Position numbers and translations under genes: made by a program
Source: Xestospongia muta
Lineage: Eukaryota; Porifera; Demospongiae; Haplosclerida; Petrosiidae
DNA length: 64,000 nt
NCBI GenBank assembly: GCA_963693285.1
Contig: OY848925.1
Span: 984,817 to 1,048,816, forward strand
Direction of reading: 5' to 3'
In this document: positions 1-14,400 of the stretch, one piece after another
How positions within the stretch are numbered: the first letter of the stretch is position 1
How the letters are laid out: every line of letters begins with the position of its first letter
Notes under the pieces: model-generated
The model's input: the letters and a program-made list of their open reading frames with translations, nothing else
Database searches by the model: none
What the model was told of the DNA's origin: nothing

Positions 1-1344
1 AGATTTTTTAATATGTTGTAAACAATCTCAGAGGAATACGGATCAGCAAGACAGAAGGCCGTTGGTCGAAGTAATCGTTAGAAAAGTTCTGAAAAATGTT
101 TTGTGGACTTGGAGCGAAGTAACGCATTCAGGAAACGTCTCCAAGCACTGAAAAGACTGCTACTAATAGATAATATATCGATTTATATTTGTACTACGGG
201 ACGTTTCCAAAGAAGGTTTCATCTTCAAGTTACAATAAATTTTGTATATGAAATATTGATAGATTTTAAAGGGTCATGTAAAGACTCAGAGAAACTTTTC
301 ATCACGAAGGTAGCACTTAATCTTGCTTGGGAATTGAATGATACTATCACTTATTTAGTTACTGCTTCACAAACATGGCAAAGCTAGAAATCAAGCAACA
401 ATTAATGAGCATATACAGAATGACAAAGCTTGCCATTTTATAACCACACCTTCTGGAATGTTAATAAATTTTCTTGCAATAACAACATCATAGCTGGGCC
501 TAAGCTGGCATAGAATTTATAAATAACTTATAAATTCTAAAAACTACAGCGAGCTTCGGCACTTTAGTGCCTTTCATTCATTATGTAATATTGTTCTTAA
601 ATGGACTCTAATGTAGTATTTTATAAACATGTACCTAAGACGGTATGGTTAGTGTAATCTTGTAATCTACAAGGTTTCTATTGTAATACGGTTCTAATAC
701 CTCTATTGGAAAATTAAGTAACTATTGCATTGACAATAGGAAGGGGATGATAGAAATCATTCTGTGAAGAAAGGGATGTGGAAATAAGATCAATTAAAAA
801 TAAATTAAACTGACAATAATTATTATAATAGCAATAAAGAATGTCTACATCTGTCATGAGTTGTAATCATTCTCATCTGATAATCACAAAGAACAAAGAT
901 GTCAAGACAGTTAGTTTGAAATTTTAAGCGCATGCATGTAAAATATATTATGATGATCCAACTGTTGTATTAATAAGAAGTAAGAGAACGATCCTTTATA
1001 AATATGTATTTATTGGCTGAGAATGAGCTCAACTGAAAAACGTGACATTATACACAAACTGCATGTTAATTCAGAGGTTAGTTATTTGCATAAACCTCAT
1101 TTGAACTCTGTTTAGGACCTGAATTGGATATCATTTATTCAATTAATGACTTGCTGTGAAGAACCTAACATCATTAAGAAAAGGTATTGATCAACTGATT
1201 ATTAAAAATTATTTTAAATATATTTAATGTAGATGACATTAACATTAATGTCTGCTGCCAGAATTACAATAATAAATAAAGTATTGTTTATTCATTACAT
1301 ATATGTGAGTAATCATTACATCGACAGTTAGGACAGGTTTCATC
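1..1344. other. No gene recognised
   Basis: AT-rich sequence with no convincing coding exon. A plus-strand open stretch near 103-387 has no ATG at its start and matches no family I know. Positions 1-400 could hold the end of a gene lying outside the window, but no splice-supported exon is visible. Confidence 0.5.
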
Positions 1345-1883
1345 CTATACCATGGTTGTGCATTTCCAACAGCATTTACAGCAAAAATATGATATTACTA
1401 ATGGGCATATCCAACAGTAAACACAGCATTCATTACATGTACAGCAATGACAGTTGTTGCAGTTACAGCATTTATTTTTGGGGGGTTCCATTTTATTAAT
1501 ATGTCCGTCACTAGGTCTGTTACCAACTGGAACTGCTACTTGAGAATGTGGTTGTGAACTGCTGCTAGGTTGGGAGTATGGCTGTGAAACAATTGGAGGT
1601 TGATGGTAGCGAGGGGTTGCTTGTGTTGGGACTGGAAAGGCTGTAAACAAGTAAGTATGATGAAGACAGCAGTGCATAAATAGTACTTTATATGCCATGC
1701 AATGTATTGTGTACCAGGATAGAGTTGTGGAGGAGGGATACCACTAGGACAGGAATAATCAGTAGGATGTGTTGGATATGGAATGTGTGGTGTAGTCGTG
1801 TAGTCGACAGCTGTAGGAGGTCCAGAAACAGGATTATGTAATTGAACTTGGGGCCCAGGTTGATAGTAGTAGGAACTAGCCAT
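1345..1883 (-). CDS. Small Pro/Tyr-rich, Cys-rich-tail protein, copy A
   Basis: Two exons: 1715-1883 (ATG at 1883) and 1640-1345. The 74-bp intron has a GTAC donor and an ACAG acceptor, and the split codon (G|CC) keeps the frame, giving about 154 aa. The first exon is rich in Y, P, Q and T. The second ends in a run of about 40 residues with some 17 Cys in CC and CxxC pairs around a short hydrophobic stretch (CPLVISYF). It is the first of three tandem copies with the same exon structure and the same phase-1 intron. I do not recognise the family. A soluble Pro-rich head on a Cys-rich, possibly palmitoylated or membrane-associated tail, loosely like CYSTM proteins, is only an inference. No signal peptide is seen. 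Confidence 0.7.
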
Positions 1884-2073
1884 TCCAGATACAAATATTC
1901 TATATCAATTCTTATGTGACTATGTACATTAGTAATTGACAACTGTCTTGTTGGTATTGTTAGTATGTTGTTGGTGAGTTATTTTGGATTCTGTGTCCAT
2001 TTATTCTACCATATTAAGAATAGGTATTATTCATATGGTTTTGTGAGCATACAATTTCAAAGGAAGTATAACA

Positions 2074-2665
2074 ATGTTTGAGTATATTATAGAAGTACTG
2101 ATGTGTGAGTATATTATAGCAGTAATGATGTGTGGGTATATTATAGCAGTAATGATGTGTGGGTATATTATAGCAGTAATGATGTGTGGGTATATTATAG
2201 CAGTAATGATGTGTGGGTATATTATAGAAGTAATGATGTGTGAGTATGTTATAGCAGTAATGATGTGTGGGTATATTATAGCAGTAATGATGTGTGTGTA
2301 TATTATAGCAGTAATGATGTGTGAGTATGTTATAGCAGTAATGATGTGTGGGTATATTATAGCAGTAATGATGTGTGGGTATATTATAGCAGTAATGATG
2401 TGTGGGTATATTATAGCAGTAATGATGTGTGGGTATATTATAGCAGTAATGATGTGTGGGTATGTTATAGCAGTAATGATGTGTGGGTATATTATAGCAG
2501 TAATGATGCGTGAGTATGTTATAGCAGTAATGATGTGTGGGTATATTATAGCAGTAATGATGTGTGGGTATATTATAGCAGTAATGATGTGTGAGTATAT
2601 TATAGCAGTAATGATGTGTAGGTATATTATAGCAGTAATGATGTGTGGGTATATTATAACATTGT
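2074..2665. repeat. 27-bp minisatellite, about 22 units
   Basis: Tandem units built on GTATATTATAGCAGTAATGA plus TGTGTGG, 27 bp each, with a few single-base variants. Because 27 is a multiple of 3 and the unit lacks stops in at least one frame per strand, it creates open frames on both strands (9-residue repeats such as YIIAVMMCG). These are artefacts of the period and show no sign of being genes. The array lies upstream of copy A, in the interval before copy B. Confidence 0.95.
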
Positions 2666-2948
2666 GGTATGGAGTACAGAATACTCTTTTGTAAAGTTGA
2701 TTTGTTTTACCCTGGATATGTATGTCCATTGGTGTCGATTACATGATTCAAATTTATTACATGATAGGACATATATTGTTATTATGATGTAATGATTACT
2801 TTAATGGACTTTTAACCCAGCTAATTAAATTTGTCAGGATATGAGCCACATTTAAACAGTGAAACACTCCAGTTCTTATATCATGGCAATGCATGTAGTA
2901 ATAGTTACACATAGTTAAAGCTATAGTGGCAGCTAGATGTATAAATTG

Positions 2949-3039
2949 ACTGTTTACCAAATATTAAAACTAATAAAGGTTTTATCTTCACTTTTGGACA
3001 GACTAAATTATAATTAGTTTTAATAGTTGGTAAACAGTG
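2949..3039. mobile_element. Short palindromic MITE-like element
   Basis: Inverted arms ACTGTTTACCAA...TTAAAACTAAT and ATTAGTTTTAA...TTGGTAAACAGT of about 25 bp surround about 40 bp. Size and structure suit a non-autonomous inverted-repeat element. The rest of 2700-3498 shows nothing else recognisable. Confidence 0.6.
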
Positions 3040-3498
3040 AATTCCAAAGGTAATAATTAGTAGTAATCAAACAGTATCAAAGAATTTTGCTACAAACAAC
3101 TTATATAACAATATATTAGTTAAACTAAACATTTTATCTCTTACTAAATTATGGCCTCATTGTAGTAGGTTATATATATGGACATTTTGCTGTCAAAGGA
3201 TTAATTGGCCAATGATTCACTAAATAAACGTGTTACTATACAATGATCAATATCAGTGGTTACTGTATCTATTGGTATACCTATTTATATGTCATATTAG
3301 CACTAGTGTTGTTTTGGTATACCAAAACTAAAAGTAAAAAATATATATATATACTTTATGTAAAATTGATATATAAGATTTAAGATTTAGGGTCTAGATT
3401 AATTGTAATAATAATTATCTTGAAATTTATATAGGTCCATGACAATATAAAAGGATATGATGAAACAAATTGAGATAACACTAATCATACCAGTTACC

Positions 3499-4120
3499 TT
3501 AACAACAGCAACCCATACAAGCATCACAACAACCCTCAAAACAACTATCTGCAAAGTCACCACAAATATCTAAGTCACAGCAGTCGCAACATTTGCAACA
3601 GTTACAGATTGATTTATTTTCTTTTGTTTTCTTTTTAGGCTCCTTTTCATCTGGAACTGGGTTATTGATGGGTTGTGAAACAATAGGAACATTATCATAT
3701 GGTACTGGAATGGTTTGTGGAGGTACGGCGGGATAAACTACGAAAACTTCATACATTTAAAAACAATAATAATGTCAATTAATTGTAAAGGGGTTTAAGC
3801 AGTAATATGAAAAATATTTGAGAAAATTTCAGCTATACTTTTATTTTTGCATCTAGAATACAGTTCTCTATACACAATTACAGACATTAACTGATCAATG
3901 GTAGGAAACACTATCACATAATGGGATCTAGTCTTGTAATGCACAAGCATTTATCAAAATATAGAATGTCTTATGTACCAGGATATGGCTGTGCACCAGG
4001 ATCACCACCACTAGGATAGTCACCACCACTAGGATAGTAAGCAACTGTAGATGGCTCAGTGACAAAAGGAGAGAGAAGTTGTACTTGAGATTGAGGTTGA
4101 TGGTAGGAGTATTTATCCAT
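3499..4120 (-). CDS. Small Pro/Tyr-rich, Cys-rich-tail protein, copy B
   Basis: Two exons: 3979-4120 (ATG at 4120) and 3737-3499, about 126 aa. The donor is CCTG|GTACAT, matching copy A, and the acceptor is TCGTAG. The split codon is again in phase 1. The first exon holds the motif YPSGGD twice and a QPQSQVQL stretch like copy A's QPGPQVQL. The second holds a VPIVSQPINNP motif, a lysine-rich linker (EKEPKKKTKENK) and a tail with CNCCKCCDCC and a terminal MGCCC. Relative to copy A the tail is more acidic and lacks the hydrophobic segment. Function unknown. Confidence 0.7.
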
Positions 4121-4448
4121 TATATCTGTAGCAGACAGAGTTATCCTATATAGCTAAGCTTAAATGGAAAGAAGAGTCAACACAATACTAAACAATTGTC
4201 TCAGTGTTATTACTGGGCACTTATTTGTAGCTAGTCCAATCCTTATATTCAGTCAATGGCAGAGTACAGGATTCTACTACACCCATAAACTTCAAATTGT
4301 TGTATTGCTGTGAATATAATTATTGCTCTGCAAAAAGGGTGGAACTTATATACTTATCAAAACAGCACTTCCATCTTTAATAATTAAAATAATATCAAAA
4401 ACCATATCAAGAGAAAATCATGTCACGACACTGATTACATCAGCTAAA

Positions 4449-4642
4449 TTAGCAGCAGCACATGGAAGCATCACAAATAGCTTCACAACAAGTCACAAAA
4501 CTGTCAGAACAACACTTTTCTTTTTCCCCTGGAGCTTCATGGCTAAATGAGTTATTGGTAGGCTGGGAATGTGGCTGTGAAACAATTGGATCTTGCAACT
4601 GATTGTACTGTGCTAGATCAGACAGTGCTGGGGCAACATTAA
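4449..4642 (-). CDS. Cys-tail family, copy C, last exon (partial)
   Basis: A terminal exon homologous to those of copies A and B: acceptor GCTCAG at 4643-4644, phase 1, a DPIVSQPHSQP motif, a KEKCCSDS core and a final MCCC before TAA at 4449. About 64 residues are encoded. No matching first exon (short Tyr/Pro-rich, ending CCTG|GT) was found up to 5400, so the copy may be a 5'-truncated relic or its first exon may have diverged. Confidence 0.55.
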
Positions 4643-5400
4643 CTGAGCATAAACAATGAAATTACATCTCAGTTTTAAAAACAATAGACAACCTGAATGC
4701 AAAATTTAGTAAATAATTCTTTAAGAGGATGCTTACTGTTCAATTATCTACTGGAGATATAGATAATTTAGTAAACATCCAGCGAAAAATGCATGGCTGT
4801 GTACACAACAACAGCTGTGTTTATGAGATGTTTTAACAAAATGGTCCCTTTTTGTAAATCAGGTCACATACATATTCTAGTGTGCACAATGATTGGTAGC
4901 GTCATTAGTATGTGCAAGATGTTAGCATTTCATTGTCTTAAGCTTGAAATGTTAGGTAGAAGTGTAGTAAACAAAAGGTGTCAGTCATTTGAATATCTTT
5001 AAATCCAAATTAGAGAGTGATTTGTTCTGCATACAAACACAGTATATAGCCATTCTATAAATGGTATACTCACCCAGTCAGTATGTAAAAAATAGTTTTA
5101 AATCAAAGAGTTTGTAATAAGTGTAATAATGCATTGTTGATTTTACTCTTCAGAGTTTAAATGTGTACAAGGTTAGTGGAATAATACTCTAATTGTAACT
5201 ACAATTGGTAGCTATGGTAACGTCTGAATTTGTGGATCAGCAATCATTATTATTATGAGTTAACATTGCATCATATAGAATGAACTTTTTAAACAAAACT
5301 TAAAACCGTATTAAAATATTTAGCAATGGTTGTTTAATTGTAGGTAGCTATCAATGAATAAGTTAAGGTATCATCATGCATATGATCAAAATCCTGATAG
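4643..5400. other. Intergenic, no gene seen
   Basis: Between the Cys-tail copy C exon and the SNW1 stop codon. A plus-strand open frame at 4793-5002 has no family resemblance or splice context. It would also contain the 5' part of copy C, if that survives. Confidence 0.4.
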
Positions 5401-8400
5401 CTAGTAACGTCCTTTCTTAGAACGAGAACTCTCGGCATCTCTGCAAAATGGAGAGCAAGTCATTAACTAGACATCATCATAATATTATTTAAAGTGTATA
5501 CTGCATTGGACTACAGGATACAGTAAATAGTTCACCTGTCTGATGTTCGTTTGCCCTTCCTAGCTTCAGTCAAAAACTGATTCAGTTCAAATGGATCCTC
5601 CTCAACAGCTTTCTCAAACTGCACTGGTCCATCTCTGACTTGATTACGATCAGTACCAGAGAATTCTTTATCAGGAACAAACCTATAGATGGTAGCAAAG
5701 CAGATATGTTATTGTTGCTTCTATTGAATGAGATGTACAAGATGACTAGTACCGAGCATTTTATACACGTGAACTGGAGCTAGCTTATATCTTAGTTGGG
5801 TCTGTTAACTTTGCCAGTTACTGCCACTAGTACATAAAATAATTTTTAATACTTGCGTGCACTGGGAGATTCCCAGTTATGTCAAGACAATTTTCAGCAA
5901 TAGATCATAGATATGTGTTGTTGTAATCAAGCAAAGTCAAACTGAACCTTTTATAAACAATACTGACATTATCAGAAGGTGTTAGACAAAGACAAAATAA
6001 TGTATGAATAATCACTCTATACTTTACATTATTGTTTGTATTATCTATTACTGTAGCATCTATCCTGTACTAGTGGTACTGTCTGTGATTCTTTTTAATA
6101 TTTTTTTTCAATTCTAAAGATGAATGTCAAAACAATTATATATTTCCATGAATGAATGTAATGATATTATTCCTGTTATCACTCAAATTTAATAAGTAAA
6201 AAGATGAGGTAGGAAGATATGAACATTGCAAGTGTTAAAATAATTGTAATTTTAATTGGATTGGGTTTGTTGCTCTCGATGTTTGCCTAAAATGATTATT
6301 ATACATCAAGTAGGTGGGGCACTGCCTGATAGAATTGTTCATTGAACAAGAGAACAATAATTTTGTTATTATTAAATTAAGCCTAAATTATGATTTAGCA
6401 CATTATATCACATTGAAACCAAAGTGACTTATAGTAATGGCTTCTAGAAATCATCAGTCATTATCAAATATGGTGGATTGTAAGCTATGCTAAACAAAAT
6501 CTTTGGATAGATGTGAGAGGATTGTAAGAAGTAATGAAATGTGGAAGGACACAGCTTGGTAGTGTATTGGAGAAAAGGAAGACTTACACATAAAGATTTC
6601 ATTTAGATACAAGAGAGTGTATGTTTGATAATTTACAGCTTACATTAAAACAGTATACATAATAAAGTTATTAAGATATTGACTTGTTGAGATATTGTGG
6701 ATTGCAATTGTGAAGAATAATGCTGACTTGTTGTGATAATTTCTGATGAGCAACCAATTAGTTAGGGTATATATGACAACTAGTAGTTGACATAAGACAG
6801 TATATGATTGATAATATACAGCTTAATTAAAACAACCATATATAATAATAGGATTAATAAGATGCTGACCTCACAGACACTGTTATGATAACTTTTAATG
6901 AGTAAGCACTTACTTACTCACATGTAAGAGGAAATGTGATAAAATACTGACAACAAAACCCACATGCTGGTGATGAGACCAAGCTGAGTCATCATATATT
7001 TAATGTTATTGCTACATCAAAGAAATAAGGTTCAGGTGACCTTCAAGGAAATACAGTACAATTGGGAAGTCCCATTCCTCCCTATATAAAGGAGTGACTA
7101 AAAGCTTTTAATACAGGTTATATACCAATTATCCTTGAGATACTAGCTTTAAAGAAGTGATGAAACTCAACATTACTCTTTTTTTTGGTATTGCTGTCTG
7201 CAGTGTGATAGCAAACTGTCCAATAGAAGGTAAAGTATATGTACAAAAACAGCACAATTTACAATTTTAGTTTCTATTGCAAATCATTTTAAATTCATTT
7301 CATACAGACAAGCTCTACAGTTGTAAAGCTAAGGATGAGGAAGGACAAGATCTCTCTTGTACTTGTAGAAAACTGAACGAGACAGGAAAACACAATTGTA
7401 CTTGTTTTGTTGATGATCCACCTACTACTACTGAAGTACATTATCTGGACTGTCTTGATGCTTTGAGGAAGGGACAAAATAAAAGTGGAGTCTATTCCCT
7501 CAAACCTGACAACATGTCACCTTTTAAGGTACAACATTGTCTTTAACAAACATTTTTTTACCTCTACACATTGTATAGGCCTATTGTGACATGGAATCTG
7601 ATTGTGGTGGATGGACTGTCTTTCAAAGAAGAATGGATGGCTCTGTTGACTTTTATCTCAACTGGACTGATTATGTTCATGGTTTTGGTAATACCTCAGG
7701 AGAATATTGGATAGGCCTCAGCAAACTCCATCGTTTAACTAATGGAAGTATATCTACACATCTACTAATTAATATGACAGATAAAAGTGGTATCAAAGGA
7801 TTTGCAAAATACTCTACCTTTTACATAGGTGGTTCTACCACTGATTATACTCTCCATATATCTGGATATAGTGGTAATGTTGGAGAAGCTTTTGGATACC
7901 ATAATGATAGAAAATTTACTACAAAAGACAATGACAATGATGAATGGACTGGTGGTAATAGTGCAGTCAGATGGAGTGGGGCTTGGTGGTACCACAGCAG
8001 TCATCATTGTAACCTCAATGGTCGCTATAACTATAGTGTTCATGGAAATGGAATCAACTGGGGACCGTGGAGAGGTTATGGGCATTCTCTACCATTTGTT
8101 GAAATGAAAATTCGTCGTGCTTGAGTGTTAACTTTTAAAAGCATTATGTTCATATTTTGTTGTTTTTTGAGACTAGTTTTTAATTTTAAATAAAATTTTA
8201 AATTTTAAATTGGAGAAACATCAAGATAATAGAAGCAAATAAAACTTACATTATACTAACCATGGACTTTAGTGTCACTGAGAGCTAGGAATAATTTCAT
8301 GATGTAATTATTACAGGTTACATGTGTAAAATATATATTTCATAAAAACAATTCATATACATTGCATATAATGTGATAATTCCAATGACTTAAGTCAGTT

Positions 8401-11400
8401 TACATAACAAGTGGTTATGGTTTGTATGTATTCTTGTCCATCAACATGGACATGTGGTCATTAATAGTGAACTAGCAGTTTACATTAGTGGTTAGTCAGC
8501 ACTTGAGTAATCTCAGTGGTCACTACGTTGATAATATTCTTAAAAAGGAAATTAATATGAGGGGATTAGAGAGGGCTATTTTCATTATAAAGATGGAATT
8601 TTGCTATAAATAAAGCTAACGAACTATTTAAAGCGCATAACTTAACATCTTTGTTCAATTTTGTTCTTATTAGTGATTGTTGATTAAAATAAACAAAATT
8701 ATTATTTCAAGACATTTTATAATAAGACAGTACCTGAAGAGTTAGTAAATTGCAGTATTGATTAGTTACACCCACCAGGTAGGGGTACAATCTGTTTTAT
8801 ATTTACTACTGACTATAGAAACTAAAGGATATCATGTAAGACCGAAGTGATCCCTTATTGCTATAAACTATAATATGAACTCTGCAACATCAAAGAAATG
8901 ATTCACTAGTTGTGACACAACTAAACATGTGATCTTACATCCCTGTGGTTAAAGGGTTCCAGTAAAGAAATTATTGCATTCCTAAATGTGACAGAACCAC
9001 ATCTGTATATACAGAAACCGAGGTGAGATTTTGTTACATTGTTCCAATTAGTTTCCTTATGCTAAGGCACTTGACAACAATAGTATAGTTCTTAGCTATA
9101 TAGAAGTAAGTCAGCTTTAACAACACCATTTCACTATAATAGCATAATGTTGTGTTACAGATAACAAAACTAATTAGCAATTTCTCTATCAACCATACTA
9201 TAATCCTACAAGCTTTAAGACAGGTTATATACAACTTAGTCTTTGAGTTGCTAACTTTAAAGAAGAAATGAAACTCAACATCATTCTTTTTCTAGCTATT
9301 GTTGTCTGCAGTGTGATAGCAAACTGTCCAATAGAAGGTAAAGTACATGTACAAAAAACTGAACCAATAGTTCCTATTGATGATTATAATAACTTCATTT
9401 TACTACAGAGAAACTCTACAGTTGTAAAGCTACAGATGAGGAGGGACAAGACCTCTCTTGTACTTGTATAAAACTGAAAGAAAAAGGAAATTACAACTGT
9501 ACTTGTTTTGGTGTTGATTCACTACCTACTAGTACTGATCAAAAACGACATTATCTAGACTGTCTTGATGCTCAAAGGAAGGGACAGAAGAAAAATGGTA
9601 TCTATTCCCTTAAACCCGATAATTTGTCACCATTTAAAGTATAGCTTTGTCTTAACAAACATGATGTTTCATCTCTATACATTGTATAGGCCTATTGTGA
9701 CATGAAGACTGATGGTGGTGGATGGACTGTCTTTCAAAGAAGAATGGATGGCTCTGTTGACTTCTATCTCAACTGGGCTGATTATGTTCATGGTTTTGGA
9801 AACCTATCAGGAGAACATTGGCTAGGACTTAGTAAACTCCATCGTTTAGCTAATGGGAGTGTATCTACACAACTACGAGTTGATATGAGAGATAAAGATG
9901 GTAACAATGGATATGCCAGTTACTCTACCTTTTACATAGGTAGTTCTACTACTGATTATACTCTCCATGTATCCGGATATAGCGGTAATGTTGGAAACTC
10001 TTTTGGACAACATAACAATAGGAAATTCACTACCAAAGACAATGACAATGATGAATGGACTGGTGGCAATAATGCAATCAGGTGGAGTGGGGCTTGGTGG
10101 TACCATAGCACTCATCATTGTAACCTCAATGGTCGCTATAATTATAGTGTTTATGGAAATGGAATCAACTGGGGAACATGGAAATTTTATACATATTCTA
10201 TTCCATTTGTTGAGATGAAAATTCGTCGTGCTTGAGTGTTAACTTTTTAAAAGCATTATGTTTCTTTTTTACCCTTTTTTTGCTTTTTTATGAGACTAGT
10301 GTGAAATTTTAACTAAAATGCTGACACTTAAAATTGAAACGACAAAATAATAGAAGTATGCACAAGTAATATTATACCAACCATGGACTTTAGTGTTACT
10401 GAGAACTAGTAATAATTTCATGATGTAATTATTACAAGTTACATACATAAAATATATAATATTCAAGTATAATAATTCACACACACTGTACATAGTTGTG
10501 ATAACTTCCAATGACTTGAGTCAGTTTATATAAGAAATAGTTATGTACTCTTGTCCATCAACATGGACCTATGATCATTTAATATTGAACTAGCAGCTTG
10601 CCTTAGTGGTCAGTTTGCACTACATTAACCAAAATGGTTGCTATGTTGATAATACTCTCAAAAAGGAAGTTAATATGAGGGGATTAGAGAGGACAATTCT
10701 TCTCTTTATGAAGATGAAATTCTGCTGTAAAATACTAATGAAGTGCCTAATGTGAATATTAATATCTTTGTTTAGTTCTGTTCTTTTTTGTGATGATTGA
10801 TTAAACAAACAGGATTTTTTCAGTAAAACAGTACCTGAAAAGTTAGTAAATATTACAGCATTGATTAGTTACACCCACCAGGTACAATCTGTTTTATATT
10901 TACTACTGACTATAGAAACTAAAGAATATCCTGTAAGACCAAAGTGATCCCTTATTGTTATAAACTATAATATAAACTCTGCAACATCAAAGAAATAATT
11001 TACCAGTTGGGACACAACTAAACATGTGATCTTACATCCCTGTGGTTAAATGGTTCCAGTAAAGAAATTATTACATTCCTAAATGTGATAGAACCACATC
11101 TGTATATACAGAAACCAAGGTGAGATTTTGTTACACTGTTCCAATTAGTTTTCTCATGTTAAGGTGCTTGACAACAATAGTATAGTTCTTAGCTATATAG
11201 AAGTAAGTCAGCTTTAACAACACCATTTCACTATAATAGCATAATGTTGTGTTACAGATAACAAAACTAATTAGCAGTTCTTTGTATTAACCACATTATA
11301 ATTTTGCCTGTCATACTGTCAGCATGTAAGGGAGAGATGACACCATGACCAAGGAGAACTAACATACACAGCCAGAGTTCTATGTAGTCCTATATAAAGG

Positions 11401-14400
11401 AACCAGTCAGCAACATATAACATTAGTCAAACCAAAAAGTGAAGTTCTTTAATAACATGAGGATGAAACTCAACGTTGTTCTCCTTCTAGCTGTTGCTGT
11501 TTGCAAAGTGATAGCAAACTGTGAACAAGGTGAATTATGCACATGCACAAATTCTAAATTAGCTTCAAAGATTGAACTTATATCATTGACTTGTTCTTTT
11601 CCTACAGAATACCTGTACAGTTGCAAAGCTAAGGATGAGGAGGGACAAAATCATTCTTACAGTTGTATAGAACTGAGGAGGAACGAAAAATACAACTGTA
11701 CTTGTATTCTTGTTGATCCACCTACTACTCCTGAAGTACATTATCTGGACTGTCTTGATGCTTTGAGGAAGGGACAGAAAAAGAGTGATGTCTATTCCCT
11801 CAAACCTGACAACATGCCACCTTTTAAGGTACAAAATTGTCTTTGATGCTTCATCTCTATACATTGTATAGGCCTATTGTGACATGGAGACTGATGGTGG
11901 TGGATGGACTGTCTTTCAACGTAGAATGGATGGCTCTGTTAATTTCTATCATGGCTGGAAAGATTATGTTCATGGTTTTGGAAACTTATCAGGAGAGTAT
12001 TGGCTAGGACTTAGTAAAATCCATCGTTTAGCTAATGGAAGCATATCTACACAACTACGAGTTGATATGAGAGATAAAGATGGTAACAGTGCATATGCCA
12101 GTTACTCTACTTTTTACATAGGTAGTTCTAAAACTGATTATACTCTCCATGTATCTAAATATAGTGGTACTGCTGGAAATTCTCTTTACTATAACAATTT
12201 AAAGAGATTTAGTACTAAAGACAATGACAATGATCAAAATAGTCTTTATCCTTGTGCTATTGGTGCTGGTGGTGCATGGTGGTATCCAGAAACATATGGT
12301 AGCTGTGGTAAATGTGATTTAAATGGTCGCTATGGCAGTGATCAATCAATTGCTGTTGGCTGGGTAACATGGAAGGGTCATTGGTATTCTCTATCATTTA
12401 CTGAGATGAAAGTTCGTCGTTAAAAAATGTTAAAAATATGAACAAAAACTATTGAAATATTGAATGAATCTATGAATAGTGTTACCCTTTTTTCTTACTT
12501 ACTTATTGTTATATGTTTTATTAAAATCGTATTAAGAGATCCCTTAATTCGTGCCATGTGTAATGTATTAGATGTCCAATCGAAAAATTTATTTTATTGT
12601 TGAATGTGATATTTGAAAGCAATAAAAAAACGAAACTACATACTTTAAGTTCATGATACACATGATACTCTGATCTAAATAACATTCAGTCAGCTCTAAT
12701 AACACCTGTTCATTCTAGTAAGTAAATTTATAACAAACTACTAAGGTGGAGGAAGTGCTAATGTGTTATGCTGATGTGTTACAGATAACAAAATGAAATC
12801 AGCACATCTCTAATATTAAATGCTACTACATCAAAGATATGGTTGTCTGCCATCGTGTCTGTATAGAAAGGACTATATCATAACTAAACAGATTTAACAG
12901 ATACTAGGAGATTCCAATTCTAGCCTATATAAAGTATAAGTTGAATTTCACACACATAAGACACATCACTCATTAAAGGTGTTTGTCTGGTTCTTAAAAA
13001 AGATGAAACTAAACAAAGTCCTCCTTTTAGCTGTTCTTGTCTGCAGTGTGATAGCAAGCTGTCCATCACAATCAAAAGAAAAAATGCATATACCATTCAC
13101 AAGCTCTTTCTATAATCCTTTGATTTATCTCCAAGTACCTCTACAGTTGCAAAGCTAATGATGAGAAAGGACAAGATCTCTCTTGTACTTGCAAAAAACT
13201 GAATTATACAGAACAATACAACTGTACTTGTTTGCTGATTATACTCCTAATGGACAATACCTGGACTGTCTTGATGCCTTTAGGAAGGGACAAAATAAGA
13301 GTGGGGTCTATTCCCTGAAACCTGACAACTTGTCACCATTTAAGGTACAATATTGTTTTTAACAAAAATGATGCTTCATCTCTATACATTGTTTCGGTCT
13401 ATTGTGACATTGAGACTGATGGTGGTAAATGGATTGTCTTTCAAAGAAGAAAGGATGGTTCTGTTGACTTTTATCTTAACTGGACTGATTATGTTCATGG
13501 TTTTGGAATCTTATCAGGAGAGTATTGGGTAGGACTTAGTAAACTCCATTGTTTAGCTAATGGGAGCATATCTACACACGACTAGGAATTGATGTGATAG
13601 ATAAAGATGGTAACAGTGCATATGCCAGTTACTCTACCTTTTATATAGGTGGTTCTACCACTGATTATACTCTCCATGTATCTGGATATAGTGGTACTGC
13701 TGGAGATTCTCTACAACTTCACAACAATCGAAAATTCACTACTTAAGACAATGACAATGATAATGCTAACTATAATCCTGCAGTCAAATGGACTGGAGCT
13801 TGGTGGTATGTTGGTGGACATCATAATTGCAACCTTAACAGTCGCTATGGTGATGATACATTTGGGAAAGGTATTAACTGGGGGGGCTGGAAAGGAGTTA
13901 CATATTCTTTGCCATTTGCTGAGATGAAACTACGCCGTCAATAAAAAAGAGTATTCAAAATATACAATCTAAGATTGATGGACTAATCACTTTTTTGAAA
14001 CATTGTTTATGTATTTGTGTGATTTTGATATAAAATTATATTCAATTATATTACACCTTATATTCAATGCAATTAATGTTGATGTAATGGTTAAAGACCT
14101 TTTTAAATTCCATAGAGATAACACATATGACTAATAACTTGAATTGTCATTGCCTACTTGCTATTAACATCAAGTTGAAATATAATACGTGACAATAATG
14201 GTACTGCTGGAGACTCTCTTACTACAATTCATGGAGTTGTTATATTCTTATGAAGTTTACCACAAAAGAAAATGTTTATACAACTATATTATCAACACAG
14301 TCAGCTCTATATTAGCGTTAAAATAAATATATCTTAAGCCAGTATCTAAATATTGATATACCTTATATTAGATATATATATATTGTATATATCTAATTTT

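Noticed and set aside
103..387. 94-codon plus-strand open frame
   Set aside because: Begins at TTG, has no recognisable domain and no supporting splice or promoter signs.
2031..2729. Long open frames of 206 and 232 codons on the two strands
   Set aside because: Produced by the 27-bp minisatellite; low-complexity protein with no start context or family.
5401..5682. Reading the two exons at 5401-5682 as a separate small gene
   Set aside because: Their protein ([10 protein letters not shown] ... [10 protein letters not shown]) is the conserved C-terminus of SNW1 and joins in phase to the exon at 22830.
13649..13927. Out-of-frame 92-codon open frame in FReD pseudogene A (and similar ones in FReD-1, -2, -4)
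   Set aside because: Shadow of the fibrinogen exon in another frame; hydrophobic translation arises from the conserved coding sequence.
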